A DNA stretch of 64,000 bases from Paraescarpia echinospica (GCA_020002185.1 CM034532.1:51444702-51508701); one strand, 5' to 3'. Positions 12,011 through 24,275 are shown, counted from the stretch's first letter. Numbers and translations: made by a program. The notes: generated by a model not told the origin, from the sequence alone.

Positions 12011-12031
12011 GGGGAGGGGTGGGGGTGGGGG
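12011..12031 (+). other. G-quadruplex-capable tract
   Basis: Four runs of four to five G separated by single A or T (GGGGAGGGGTGGGGGTGGGG then G). This fits the strict G4 pattern with one-base loops. No gene start is visible next to it. Confidence 0.7.
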
Positions 12032-12744
12032 ACTGAGATCAGATTAAAGTAATTTCGTTTGATATCGGACATCGACGTTTTGATATGATCCCTTACGTAG
12101 ATTGTTTTGTTTCAGGAAACACAGTTGTCTTTTAACACGCCTCTCTGTTGCCAATTGGTTGAATCCTTTTCGCAGTTTTGACAGATGCCAGCCGTCCCTC
12201 CTTGGAAATGATGATCATCACTATGAAATCCTTGATGTCCTCGTGAATTGAATTGCAATCACTCCAGAAACAGCAACAACGCCTCCTTTGGTCAGATCAT
12301 GTTGTCCACGATTATGATGTAATGTCATCATCGCAACAACATCAACATCACGATTAGTGACCGACGAAATGGCCACTGCAAAACTCGTCGAAGATGCGTG
12401 GCTGTTCACCTTCAAATTGCGAATATGCACATATAATCTCTCACGTTGTGTTGTATTTAAACTTGTTCTCGCACCAATCACGTAGAAGAAGAAGAAATAG
12501 TGTCAACAACCGCCGAGCTCTCTTACTGCCGACTCATTAGGTAACGCCACGACAAAGACTTTTGTTGATTTCCATAACATGATGGACAGTTCACCATGCA
12601 CCAACTGAATCACAACGAAACCTAACTGTTTTACCACATCTCGCTGTTTCCTGTTGGCTTAAAATGGTCGTTACTGTGGACAGCATGATTGCTTGGCAAC
12701 ACGTAGCTGATTGGAAAGGAAGATAACAATTTACACGATGGATC
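12032..12744. other. No identifiable gene; possible LINE tail near 12483
   Basis: No domain recognised. A GTAGAAGAAGAAGAA run at about 12482-12496 resembles the (GAA)n tail of the LINE ending at 5768, but the sequence before it gives no LINE protein. Confidence 0.4.
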
Positions 12745-12860
12745 CTCTCAAGTGTTACATCATATTTTATTTAGTATATGTATATATATATATATATATA
12801 GTATATATATATATATAGTATATATATATACTAAACAAAATAAGATGTAACACTTGAGAG
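12745..12860. repeat. AT-cored palindromic element (MITE-like)
   Basis: Arms CTCTCAAGTGTTACATC at the left and their reverse complement at the right (12844-12860) extend to about 35 bp with two or three mismatches, around a TA-repeat core. About 116 bp in total. It could be a small foldback transposon or a hairpin grown by AT expansion. Confidence 0.8.
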
Positions 12861-13902
12861 ATGTAAAGTGTTTTTTAAACAGAACGTCTCATGCTTAGGT
12901 CAAAAGTGAACAAAACCTCGACCCATAGTGTAGATTTAGTGTCGTGTGTGTTCATCAGATGTCGGATAGTTTGCGTTCGGAACACTAATCCTATGGTGTG
13001 GTATTAATGAAATGTCACATGCAGATGCGACAGGAGAGTGTTGGCGAGTGAGACTCAGCAGGGGTCAATCCAGTGCCAGACTCCGGCATTACATCGAATC
13101 TTCACTTATTCATAGGCGTCTTCTGTATTCCGCGCTGACTAAAATAGATGATCTTCTTCGGTGTTTTATAAAACAAACACGCATGCATCTCAACAAAGCT
13201 CGCGCTGAAAGGAGGTTAATCAGACGTGGCATGCTGTGTTGATTTACAGTTGAGATACATATGTCTGTGACGTATAGTTCTAAAGTATATAGAATTGAAG
13301 TTAAACATTTCAGCACCATAAACCTGATTTGGAGAAAGCGTAGTTACACAGTATTCATAAGCATGCATTCATTAAACTCCTCGGATGGCCGGACATTGAC
13401 GTGCCACAGAGGTCTAACAGTACAAGAACCACTGCAAAGGAAAGCGAAACTAGGCAAACAAATAATGATATTAATATATCTCTTTCATTTGCGAAACTTT
13501 CATAAGCTATTTTTATATATAAAATAAAGTCTTCATAGATGTGCAGGAAAGATCTTGCAACTAGAGACCATAGCAAACAATTCTGACCCGTTTAGTGCAT
13601 GCATATTATGCATTATTATGATCTTATATCGATCGCAACAACAATAGAAATATAGCTACTGATATCACATTGATGCAACCATACCACACGACACACACTG
13701 TTGGCATCGTTATTATATGAACCGTAGTTTACAAGGAACAGTCAAAATAACACATTTGAAAATGTACAGTGAAGTAGAAGTAATGAGAGGAAATTTGTTA
13801 GATAAGACTTCAACAGACGGAATATGTTGAAAGTACTATCGATATTTGTTTACTTAAACTTATTCGTGTCTACTGGTACACAAGATAGAAACAATACATA
13901 TC

Positions 13903-13903
<1 letters not shown>

Positions 13904-13961
<58 letters not shown>

Positions 13962-13965
13962 TGTG
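13904..13965. repeat. (GT)n-(GC)n microsatellite
   Basis: A GT run passing into GCGCGCGCGC and back to GT; Z-DNA-prone. The region 12861-13903 before it has no recognised feature. Confidence 0.95.
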
Positions 13966-14155
13966 TGTGTTTGTGAGTGAGTGATTAATCTGCTACAATT
14001 GGGACAACTATTATTTGTTAACATTCCTGTACTATTCAAATGCGTTCTGTAAAGTTCACATTATTTTTTATTACGTAACATGTTCTCTGTGATTACGAAT
14101 ATAATATATGAATGATGCACTTCAACATGGTAATTTGTTTTTTATTGCATGCATG

Positions 14156-14156
<1 letters not shown>

Positions 14157-14188
<32 letters not shown>
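14157..14188. repeat. (TA)n microsatellite
   Basis: An uninterrupted TA run of about 30 bp. Confidence 0.95.
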
Positions 14189-14189
<1 letters not shown>

Positions 14190-14885
14190 CACAATGCAAA
14201 ACATGCAATGATAGATCACCAGCTGAAGAGTATGTTAATAGAAACTACTAGCAACGATTAAGGAAACAAAACAAGCAGTTGTTGTATAGAGACAAGCACA
14301 CGTGACCAACCTGGATGCTTACAGACGTTGCCAAGTCAGTGTAGAAATGATGCTTCTTTTCAACTATATCTTGAAAATGTCGTTGTTGTTCGCCCTGGTG
14401 TTCAATAACACGTGTATCTTGCTGCTGCGCCCCTTGTCCTCGTTACCCTGTCCCCTCGTCTCTCGCGACAGTTCTTGTTGCACTGATCAGAGTGAACAAA
14501 CTGAACGCTGTGGCGGATTATTTCGCACCTGGCGATGAAGCTGACGAGCAGATTGCGTCAACTGCAGATTAACCCCTCCATAAGCTGGCAACAAAGCGTT
14601 CCCTCACGCTCATTTCCTAGTCAGCAGCCTCCTACGCCTATGCATTGCTATAATGCAATTCCTGATTGGAATCATTCCGTGGTCAACCAATGCTGACCGG
14701 GTTGTAGGTGTTCTAAATACTGATTGTCTTAATGAGTTTCACAGCCCACCTAATCATAATAATTCTAATTTCCGGTATTTAATATCTTTTAGCGCTAAAC
14801 CAATTTATAGTGCGTCATGTTGCTTCAGAAGTACGTCGAAGCAAATGTAGTACTTCGGGAATAAAAAATATATCCGTTAGCATAA

Positions 14886-14950
14886 AGACACACACGCGCA
14901 CACGCGCACACGCGCACACGCGCACACGCGCACACGCACACACGCACACT
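14886..14950. repeat. (CACGCGCA)n microsatellite
   Basis: An eight-base unit CACGCGCA repeated about five times inside a CA-rich tract. Alternating purine-pyrimidine sequence. Confidence 0.9.
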
Positions 14951-15510
14951 GAGGATCTGACGCTACGACCCTTCCAGTGCAGTCGCAAGCGGGAGTGCGT
15001 GGGGAAAAGGGAGCCATTCCTTGGTCGGACAATTTGTGGACAATTTAGAGTACAGGCGCATCTTAATTACTTATTTTGTATGCATCTTCTACATAAAATG
15101 TTGATTAGGGAGTATAGTTTGAATCGAAATGAGTAATTGTTTTTACAAAGAAATTTCGGTCTGCTGGTAGATTTCGGCTTTAAACGATAAACTGTAAGAC
15201 TGTCCCAAACATGAAGAAAAAGCCTGGGATCTATTCAGGCTCTTAGCCATAATAAGAGAATTTTTGACAGTCTTGAATTTAACCAAAATGTGCATTTTAT
15301 CGCGCGAACGGCTTGCGCGGAAGCCATTCACGTCAATCACAGCCATTATTGGCCGGTTGAACTTTTTTCAATGACAAACCAGCGTCATTTGAGCTATTTA
15401 TTTAATTAATGCTGATACATTTGGTTTGTTTCACTGCCAGTTGCACCAATGGTGGTCATTAACGTGGGTCTCTAGACTTAAAACTATCATTTCATCTAGT
15501 AGCCAGCTGG

Positions 15511-15722
15511 TAGTGCCCCTGGTCGGGTCCGGCCTTGGGCCCGCGCCGGGCCGGGCCGGTCCGGGCAAGGCCTCGTTTAAATTTTGCGGGTCGGGCCGGG
15601 CCTGGGTGTACTTTTTGAGGGCCGGGCCGGGCCTTAGCTGAAAAATATTCAACTCTGCGGGCCGGGTCTGGACCAAATATGTGCGGGCCGGGCCTCGCCT
15701 GGGACATGTTCTGGATGTAATC

Positions 15723-15755
<33 letters not shown>

Positions 15756-16504
15756 ATAGTCAAACATGGATTATTTTTTTGATATTAATTAATAGTATGG
15801 TTAATATTTAATATTGCATACAGTCTTTGCAAATTGACACTTTGCATAGAATTATGAATGACACGAGTGCTTTATAAGTGCTTTGCAGGTTTTAAACAAT
15901 GGGACTTCCAAAGCCAAGGTATCATTTTAATAGGGTGAATTCTTCTAATAGAGGTAATTAGACATTTTATGTTAAATACGACCAATGGAATATACTCATA
16001 GTTTCATAACCATGCCTTTGTAAAGTAATCCTTGAATCATCTACATTTTCATCTTTTGCGCAAAATCACAGTTGTATTTGTTAAATTGTGTTTAAAAAAA
16101 TAAAATATTTTGAGTAAATATGTTGTGTTTTGTAGTTCTTTTTATATAGCTACCATAAGTAATGCCATGCAGGAATAGTAGTAATTCGTGATATGCATGT
16201 ATTGTGAAGACTGAATGTCATATCTTAATTTCAGTAATTAATGTTACACTAAAAATACTGTTTTCTAAGTTGATGTTTTGCGGGCCGCAGGTTTGCGCGC
16301 TGCGGGCTTACCCGCTTTTGGCCCGCGGGTTTTGTCCGGGCCTGGGTCAGAAGACTGTGGGTCTGGAACAACCTGGGACAACCACTTGCGGGCCAGTGCC
16401 GGGCCTGAATTGAGATACGTTTGCGGGCCTGGGCTAGGTCTGGACTGTAACTGCTAAGTGCGGGCCGGGCTTCAGCTAAAATTCTAGGCCCGCGCAGGGC
16501 ACTA
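15511..16504. mobile_element. Non-autonomous hAT-like element with perfect 8-bp TSD
   Basis: The element is bounded by CCAGCTGG at 15503-15510 and again at 16505-16512, a perfect 8-bp target-site duplication. Its ends are short inverted repeats: TAGTGCCCCTG at the left and, reverse-complemented, TAGTGCCCTGC at the right. Just inside each end is a 150-250-bp region rich in GGGCCGGGCC-type repeats, again in inverted arrangement. The middle (about 15720-16260) is AT-rich, includes a TA microsatellite near 15721-15755, and encodes no transposase. hAT transposons make 8-bp duplications and many have TAG/CAG termini and GGGCC-rich subterminal arrays. An autonomous partner would have to be elsewhere in the genome. 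Confidence 0.85.
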
Positions 16505-16512
16505 CCAGCTGG

Positions 16513-18740
16513 CGCCCTCTAATTTCCACCAGTTTTACCAGCTGTAGTTAATCGTCTTGACCAGTCATTTGCCAGTTTTGAAAACGGGCAGACAGGTATT
16601 TGGCTAAGTCCCCGGAACATCTACTGTCAAGGCGGTATATTTTGCCTGAATGAATGGGCTGCCACATTATAGGTAACATTTCTCCTGCCACAACCAGTGG
16701 ATATTATATGTCAAATGGCTAACGTCCGTTTGAAATAATACTGTCATGACCACTACGAGTCCACATCGTCTTACAACTTTTGTAATGACAATGTCTCACA
16801 TTTATTAAAACGGATTCTTAATAATAAAAAGACCGAATATACACAGTGCTTGTTGGACATAAGAGTGAGAGGCATTTTGAAAAAATGTGAAAGGAGGAAG
16901 GAGGTGGTTGGCAGAAAGGGAAAGGAAGGGTAATAGACAGGTGAGGGTGAAACTGAGTAAAGGATTTTTAATAAAATAAATGGCAACAGGTTAAACAATT
17001 GTGCCTAAGGCTGTCTACTGCTAACCAAACAACGTCACATTAACCAAATATAAATCAACCAACCGGCCAACCAATCAATCAACCAAACAAAACACATAGT
17101 TTCATTTGTTCTCACCTTTCAACTCCCACTAATGCTGACTAATGTACTAAGAATCACCATTTATAGTATGCGTAAATATGCACAATTCCTGGGCGATCAA
17201 ACAATACGATTGGGTATAATAGCGTTGTTACAATATATTAAAACTTGAATGATAATCAAAGGGGATTCTATATCACGTGAAGTTGGAAATAGACTGAATC
17301 GAGGGCAGAATAGTTGTTCCACAAACAAAAGTAGTAGTTAGACCACACTACCTTTATATATCACCCACACACGTCTGTATTGGCGAGAATACAATAGGCC
17401 TACGTCTCTACGAAGGATGATGAATCGTTTCACTTGGACATTGATCAACGAGGTATGACTTGCACAAAAGAAAACCGACGCGGCGGTTTCAAAGTCTCTA
17501 ATCGTGTAAACAGGGTTTTACATACTGTTAAATGAAGCGTATGAAAATATGGAAGTTGAACATACCTCGACGAATGCTAACTTGGGGACACCTAAATATA
17601 TACCATCATGTATACTTGCCTGTCTCTCTTGGTGGATCTACTTTTCCAACAGCAAAATACTAGAATGGATCAAACGTGTGGCACTGGAAATGTTTGTAAC
17701 GCTAAGCGTGAATTAGGAGAGGTTTTGAAAAGCGGACAGTTTTGTGATATCAACCAATACAAAATGATTGATGGCCCAGAGACGAGAGAACTGTTTACGC
17801 TGAATAAAATGCTTTTATGTATACGCTAGCAGAAGCTTGTATGCAAAACTTGACTGTTTTCGAGGTAAGGCCGGCAAGTGTCCCATGAATGCTGTGTCTT
17901 TTTACGGTGTTTGTAATTCAATACGTTATTCTACTACACAAATCTAGCGGTCGTGGAAAATTGTGTGTGTTTTATTTATCAACTTACTAGAATATAATTC
18001 ATGTTTCGTATGAGAGAATAAGAAAAGGGTAAATTGGAATGTTATTTAAATTAGCCACCCGTAGTCTACATTCAACCATACAGACACGGGGATGTACCTT
18101 GGGGTCTTACATTGTTAACGTGAATATAAATCTTTAAGCGCTCTCAATGTCCTACAGTGGAAAGCCATAATTCTTTCTTAGAAAAAAACCGAAATATTTT
18201 AAACTCACTTTATATCGTATTACACAATGCAGTGGCTCATGCATAATGCACATGCTATTCACACGACGTGGGGCCCGTAAATGTTTTACATGTATTAATA
18301 CATTTCAGACAGCAGAAGCCAAGTAGGGACAATCAGTTAACGGCTCTTGCATGAGAGTGTAGTGTGAAGGCAGTGCCACGGTGTGCGTGGTGACTAAGAC
18401 CGTCACTTGGTGCCTTCCCTCCGTCCAGTCTCAGCGCCACGGTGTTAAACAAGCCATCCGTCAACCGCGCTTTTTTCTTACATTCGTCAAAACTGGGGAA
18501 AGGCCAGAGGAAGACGACGTCAACGAAATATTCAAGTGAGATTGATGTACGTATGGTAGCGTCGTAGTTAGCGTGTCACAATACACAATTCGCAATAGTG
18601 TGAACTGCTCTACAGAATGCACAGTGAAAGAGCGATTGTTTCGAAACGTTCCATAACTGGATTCGATTTGTAGAAATATGTGCGCCATGAGAGCCTGTTA
18701 CCAATCAACATTACATCGCACACCAAAATACACGGCTAAT
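16513..18740. other. No identifiable gene
   Basis: AT-rich DNA. The open frame at 17608-17829 has a pyrimidine tract and CAG near 17652 and a GAGGTAAGG near 17860, but a stop at 17827 lies between them, so the exon reading fails. No tandem array or transposon end was recognised. Confidence 0.5.
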
Positions 18741-20417
18741 CAACACCACTCCCGCGCCACTGTGTGCAGACAGTGAACACCACTCCCGCGCCTCTGTGTG
18801 CAGACAGTGAACACCACTCCCGCGCCACTGTGTGCAGACAGTGAACACCACTCCCGCGCCTCTGTGTACAGACAGTGAACACCACTCCCGCGCCACTGTG
18901 TGCAGACAGTGAACACCACTCCCGCGCCACTGTGTGCAGACAGTGAACACCACTCCCGCGCCTCTGTGTACAGACAGTGAACACACCACTCCCGCGCCAC
19001 TGTGTGCAGACAGTGAACACCACTCCCGCGCCACTGTGTGCAGACAGTGAACACCACTCCCGCGCCTCTGTGTACAGACAGTGAACACCACTCCCGCACC
19101 ACTGTGTGCAGACAGTGAACACCACTCCCGCGCCACTGTGTGCAGACAGTGAACACCACTCCCGCGCCACTGTGTACAGACAGTGAACACCACTCCCGCG
19201 CCTCTGTGTTTAGACAGTGAACACCACTCCCGCGCCACTGTGTGCAGACAGTGAACACCACTCCCGCGCCTCTGTGTACAGACAGTGAACACCACTCCCG
19301 CGCCACTGTGTGCAGACAGTGAACACCACTCCCGCGCCACTGTGTGCAGACAGTGAACACCACCCCCGCGCCTCTGTGTGCAGACAGTGAACACCACTCC
19401 CGCGCCACTGTGTGCAGACAGTGAACACCACTCCCGCGCCACTGTGTGCAGACAGTGAACACCACTCCCGCGCCTCTGTGTACAGACAGTGAACACCACT
19501 CCCGCACCACTGTGTGCAGACAGTGAACACCACTCCCGCGCCACTGTGTGCAGACAGTGAACACCACTCCCGCGCCACTGTGTGCAGACATTGAACACCA
19601 CTCCCGCGCCACTGTGTGCAGTCAGTGAACACCACTCCCGCGCCTCTGTGTACATACAGTGAACACCACTCCCGCGCCACTGTGTGCAGACAATGAACAC
19701 CACTCCCGCGCCTCTGTGTACAGACAGTGAACACCACTCCCGCGCCACTGTGTACAGACAGTGAACACCACTCCCGCGCCACTGTGTGCAGACAGTGAAC
19801 ACCACTCCCGCGCCACTGTGTGCAGACAGTGAACACCACTCCCGCGCCTCTGTGTACAGACAGTGAACACCACTCCCGCGCCACTGTGTGCAGACAGTGA
19901 ACACCACTCCCGCGCCTCTGTGTACAGACAGTGAACACCACTCCCGCGCCTCTGTGTACATGTGGTGAACACCACTCCCGCGCCACTGTGTACAGACAGT
20001 GAACACCACTCCCGCGCCTCTGTGTACAGACAGTGAACACCACTCCCGCGCCACTGTGTGCAGACAGTGAACACCACTCCCGCGCCTCTGTGTACAGACA
20101 GTGAACACCACTCCCGCGCCACTGTGTGCAGACAGTGAACACCACTCCCGCGTTACTGTGTACAGACAGTGAACAACACTCCCGCGCCTCTGTGTTTAGA
20201 CAGTGAACACCACTCCCGCGCCACTGTGTGCAGACAGTGAACACCACTCCCGCGCCTCTGTGTACAGACAGTGAACACCACTCCCGCGCCACTGTGTGCA
20301 GACAGTGAACACCACTCCCGCGCCACTGTGTGCAGACAGTGAACACCACTCCCGCGCCTCTGTGTGCAGACAGTGAACACCACTCCCGCGCCACTGTGTG
20401 CAGACAGTGAACACCAC
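18741..20417 (-). repeat. 34-bp satellite array 1, about 49 copies
   Basis: Tandem 34-bp monomers, read here on the minus strand as GTGGCGCGGGAGTGGTGTTC then ACTGTCTGCACACA. Two main variants alternate irregularly on the plus strand: GCCACTGTGTGCAG and GCCTCTGTGTACAG, with rarer forms GCACCACTG, GTGTTTAG and ACCCCCGC. Because 34 is not a multiple of three, all three minus frames stay open, which explains the very long glycine/cysteine-rich open frames; these should not be called genes. A marker series (GTGTTTAG unit, then four units, then a GCCTCTGTGTGCAG unit) occurs at about 19201 and again at about 20185, about 29 monomers apart. Confidence 0.97.
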
Positions 20418-20775
20418 GTACGTGCATGCACGTGCAAACAATATAATATAGGCCAACACATGTATTGTAATACCTATCATACACATGTCCTTGTACAACC
20501 ATTGACGGACCTGGCATAAATGTGTCCTTGAATATGTGTACATAGACATAGTCATTTATTTTAGCACTGTACTATCCGGAATACACGTGGCCTGGCATAC
20601 TCATGTCCTAGGACACCTGAACCTGGCACATACTTGAACATATGTGTACCTGCCATTTACAGTATGTGTCCTTGGACATAAGAACGGTAAGTATCTGTAC
20701 GTGTGCTTGGACAATTGTATTACACATGACCAACACTGGCACAGGAACGAAATCAATATTGGGGGAGCTGAGAAC
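20418..20775. other. Spacer between arrays with weak internal repetition
   Basis: Contains recurring TGGCATA, GTGTCCTTG and CATGTCCT words (20430-20720), probably a very diverged tandem repeat. No coding signal. Confidence 0.4.
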
Positions 20776-21070
20776 CGGAGCTTTAGCACCACTGCGCTGT
20801 AGGATCATAACATCGGAAGACGGTGGGGGTGCTAAAGAATTTTTTTTCGCGGCAGCGTTCAAATTTTGTTAAGCTCCTCAGAATTCTCAAATTGCACGCA
20901 CCCTGACACTCGCCAAAACCCACTCTGAGGCTATCAGAAAATCCTCGATTTGCACCCCCTTGAGGCCCGCCAAACACCCTACACATTCAGGCTCAGATTT
21001 ACTGGAGGGTAGAACCATATGTCTGCCGCCCTGCAAAATTCCCGGGCAGCTGCCCTCTTGCCCCCCCCCC
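20776..21070. repeat. Dispersed repeat with CATCGGAAGAC motif and C-rich end
   Basis: AACATCGGAAGACGGTGGGG then GTGCTAAAGAA (20810-20840) resembles the repeated block at 35185-35465 (ACATCGGAAGACTGGGAG, GGGGTGCAGTTAAAA). The right part, with CTTGCCCCCCCCCCTATTCC and CGCGCCTATGATGA, looks like the degenerate end of a hAT-like transposon, but no partner end or target duplication could be found. Confidence 0.5.
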
Positions 21071-21374
21071 TATTCCCGCGCCTATGATGAGCAGGTACTA
21101 TTAAAGTACTGCACGAGGACGCGTTCATGTGGAAGTGCGTTGTTGCGACATGGGACGATTTATTTGACTGACCAATACAGCGTAAGAAACGGTCACCCAA
21201 CATGAATAGATAATGTAAACTCGGTCGTCAATAAACCGCCTGTGTCCACAACAGTGTGCGCGCCGACACAGCCAGGCTAAACTGCCCGCAGGCACTAGTG
21301 ACGACTTGGTCCGTGGTGCATTATCACTGGGCGGTAAAGGTGGGGGGGAGTGGGGGGCGTCGTGTTGATTGCTT

Positions 21375-23915
21375 TCATAGGAACGTGATGTAGTGTTGAT
21401 TGTACGCATGTGGTGGTGCGCGAGTGGTGTTGATTGTACGCATGTGGTGGTACGGGAGTGGAATTGTTAATTATAAGCATGTGGTGGTGCGCGAGTGGTG
21501 TTGATTGTACGCATGTGGTGGTACGGGAGTGGAATTGTTAATTATAAGCATGTGGTGGTGCGCGAGTGGTGTTGATTGTACGCATGTGGTGGTACGGGAG
21601 TGGAATTGTTAATTATAAGCATGTGGTGGTGCGCGAGTATTGTTTATTGTACGCATGTAGTGGTACGGGAGTGGAATTGTTAATTATAAGCATGTGGTGG
21701 TGCGCGAGTGGTGTTGATTGTACGCATGTGGTGGTACGGGAGTGGAATTGTTAATTATAAGCATGTGGTGGTGCGCGAGTATTGTTTATTGTACGCATGT
21801 AGTGGTACGGGAGTGGAATTGTTAATTATAAGCATGTGGTGGTGCGCGAGTGGTGTTGATTGTACGCATGTGGTGGTACGGGAGTGGAATTGTTAATTAT
21901 AAGCATGTGGTGGTGCGCGAGTGGTGTTGTTAATTGTATGCATGCGGTGGTGTGCGAGTGTAGTTGATTGTATGCATGTTGTGGTACGGGAGTGGTGTTG
22001 TTAATTGTATGCATGTGGTGGTGCGCGAGTGGTGTTGATTGTATGCATGTTCGGGTACGGGAGTGGTGTTGATTGTATGCATGTTGTGGTGTGGGAGTGG
22101 TGTTGTTAATTGTATGCATGTGGTGGTGCGCGAGTGGTGTTGATTGTATGCATGTTCGGGTACGGGAGTGGTGTTAATTGTATGCATGTTGTGGTGTGGG
22201 AGTGGTGTTGTTAATTGTATGTATGTTGTGGTGCGGGAGTGGTGTTGATTGTATGCATGTTGTGGTGTGGGAGTGGTGTTGATTGTATGCATGTTGTGGT
22301 GTGGGAGTGGTGTTGTTAATTGTATGCATGTTGTGGTACGGGAGTGGCGTTGATTGTATACATGTGGTGGAGCGGGAGTGGTGTTAATTGTATGCATGTG
22401 GTGGTGCTGGAGTGTTGTTAATTGTATGCATGTTGTGGTACGGGAGTGGTGTTGTTAATTGTATGCAGGTTGTGGTACGGGAGTGGTGTTAATTGTATGC
22501 ATGTTGTGGTGCGGGAGTGGTGTTGTTAATTGTATGCATGTTGTGGTGTGGGAGTGGTGTTGATTGTATGCATGTTGTGGTGCGGGAGTGGTGTTTATTG
22601 TATGCATGTGGTGGTGCGTGAGTGGTGTTGATTGTGTGCATGTGGTGGTACGGGAGTGGTGTTAATTGTATGCATGTTGTAGTGCGGGAGTGGTGTTGTT
22701 AATTGTATGCATGTTGTGGTGTGGGAGTGGTGTTGATTGTATGCATGTTGTGGTGCAGGAGTGGTGTTTATTGTATGCATGTGGTGGTGCGTGAGTGGTG
22801 TTGATTGTGTGCATGTGGTGGTGCGGGAGTGGTTTTGTTAATTGCATGCATGTTGTGGTGCTGGAGTGGTGTGAATTGTATGCATGTTTTGGTGCGGGAG
22901 TGGTGTTAATTGTATGCATGTTGTGGTGCCGGGAGTGATGTCAATTCTATGCATGCTGTGGTGCAGGAGTGGTGTTAATTGTATGCATGTTGTGGTGCGG
23001 GAGTGATGTTAATTGTATGCATGTTGTGGTGCGGGAGTGGTGTTAATTGTATGCATGTTATGGTGCGGGAGTGGTGTTAATTGTATGCCTGTTGTGGTAC
23101 GGGAGTGGTGTTTATTGTATGCACGTTGTGGTGCGGGAGTGGTGTTAATTGTATGCATGTTGTGGTGCCAGGAGTGATGTCAATTCTATGCATGCTGTAG
23201 ATGGTGTTAGTGCTTATGCATGTTGTGGTGCGGGAGTGGTGTTAATTGTATGCATGTTGTGGTGCGGGAGTGGTGTTAATTGTATGCATGTTATGGTGCG
23301 GGAGTGGTGTTAATTGTATGCATGTTGTGGTACGGGAGTGGTGTTTATTGTATGCACGTTGTGGTGCGGGAGTGGTGTTAATTGTATGCATGTTATGGTG
23401 CGGGAGTGGTGTTAATTGTATGCATGTTGTGGTGCGGGAGTGGTGTTAATTGTATGCATGTTATGGTGCGGGAGTGGTGTTAATTGTATGCATGTTGTGG
23501 TACGGGAGTGGTGTTTATTGTATGCACGTTGTGGTGCGGGAGTGGTGTTAATTGTATGCACGTTGTGGTGCGGGAGTGGTGTTAATTGTATGCATGTTGT
23601 GGTGCGGGAGTGGTGTTAATTGTATGCATGTTATGGTGCGGGAGTGGTGTTAATTGTATGCATGTTGTGGTACGGGAGTGGTGTTTATTGTATGCACGTT
23701 GTGGTACGGGAGTGGTGTTGATTGTATGCATGTTGTGTTGCAGGAATTACGTTGATTGTATGCACATTTCTGAGTGGGAGTGGTGTTGATTGTATGCATG
23801 TTGTGGTGCGGGAGTGGTGTTGAGAGTATGCATACTGTGGCGCAAGAGTGGTGCTACTTGTTGGCACAGTGTGGTGTGAGAGTAACATTAATATATTGCA
23901 CACCGTGGTGCTTCG
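21375..23915 (+). repeat. 34-bp satellite array 2, about 72 copies with higher-order units
   Basis: Tandem monomers of the form GTGGTGCGGGAGTGGTGTTA then ATTGTATGCATGTT. The left part (about 21436-21905) is organised in 71-bp dimers and 142-bp tetramers, with one variant monomer ending AATTATAAGCATGTGGTG. The right part (23246-23789) shows three nearly identical 170-bp blocks, each five monomers. Units decay beyond 23820. All open frames are artefacts of the repeat. The monomer matches array 1 (read in reverse complement) at 26 of 34 positions. Confidence 0.97.
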
Positions 23916-23997
23916 ACGGAGTCGATTACAATATACACACATGATGGTTCAGCGATGGTGTAGATTGCCTGAACTCCAACAACCGGCAAGCTGATAC

Positions 23998-24275
23998 ATG
24001 TTGTATGGTCAACCAAATCATAAGAGACACAAACTCCTGAAGCTATTGAGATGCGTTGCCTGCGGTGTATCAGCAGTGCTGGAAGGGCAGACAGATGACA
24101 AAATAGCCAAATCCGAGAGGAGACATTCACTTCTGAAGACTCATGTGGTTTGGACATGTTTCCGTATTCCAAGCGAAAACGTCGTAAACCTAGCTTTCAG
24201 ACAGAACGTTAAAAGAAAAAGAAAAAGAAAAAGAGGAAGGCCACGGAAGGGAAGAGGTTGAGAGGCCATATCAAA
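23998..24275 (+). mobile_element. LINE C-terminal remnant
   Basis: In one frame IEMRCLRCIS (near 24043) and in another LLKTHVVWTCFR and RKRKRKRGRPRKG (24130-24255) recall the C-terminus of many RT proteins, where an M-R-C-L-R-R-I block is followed by a W-F-G-H-V-x-R-M block and a KRKRGRPR tail. An AAAAAG-type A-rich tract is part of the basic tail. Heavily frameshifted; clade not assignable. Confidence 0.55.

Noticed and set aside
12482..12497. (GAA)n tail as the end of another L2-like LINE
   Set aside because: No LINE protein remnant is readable in the 300 bp upstream on either strand.
17608..17860. Exon bounded by CAACAG and GAGGTAAGG
   Set aside because: A stop codon at 17827-17829 lies before the donor in the only sensible frame.
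18711..20517. Very long minus-strand open frames (up to 466 codons) rich in Cys, Gly, Trp and His
   Set aside because: They are produced by a 34-bp tandem repeat that lacks stops in all three minus frames; because 34 is not divisible by three, the same peptide words appear in each frame. No start context or selection is visible.
18741..23915. CRISPR array
   Set aside because: Units are contiguous with no unique spacers, in a eukaryotic genome.
21566..23942. Open frames across array 2 on both strands, including identical 62- and 67-codon frames
   Set aside because: Identical because they lie in 142-bp and 170-bp higher-order repeats; the sequence is satellite.
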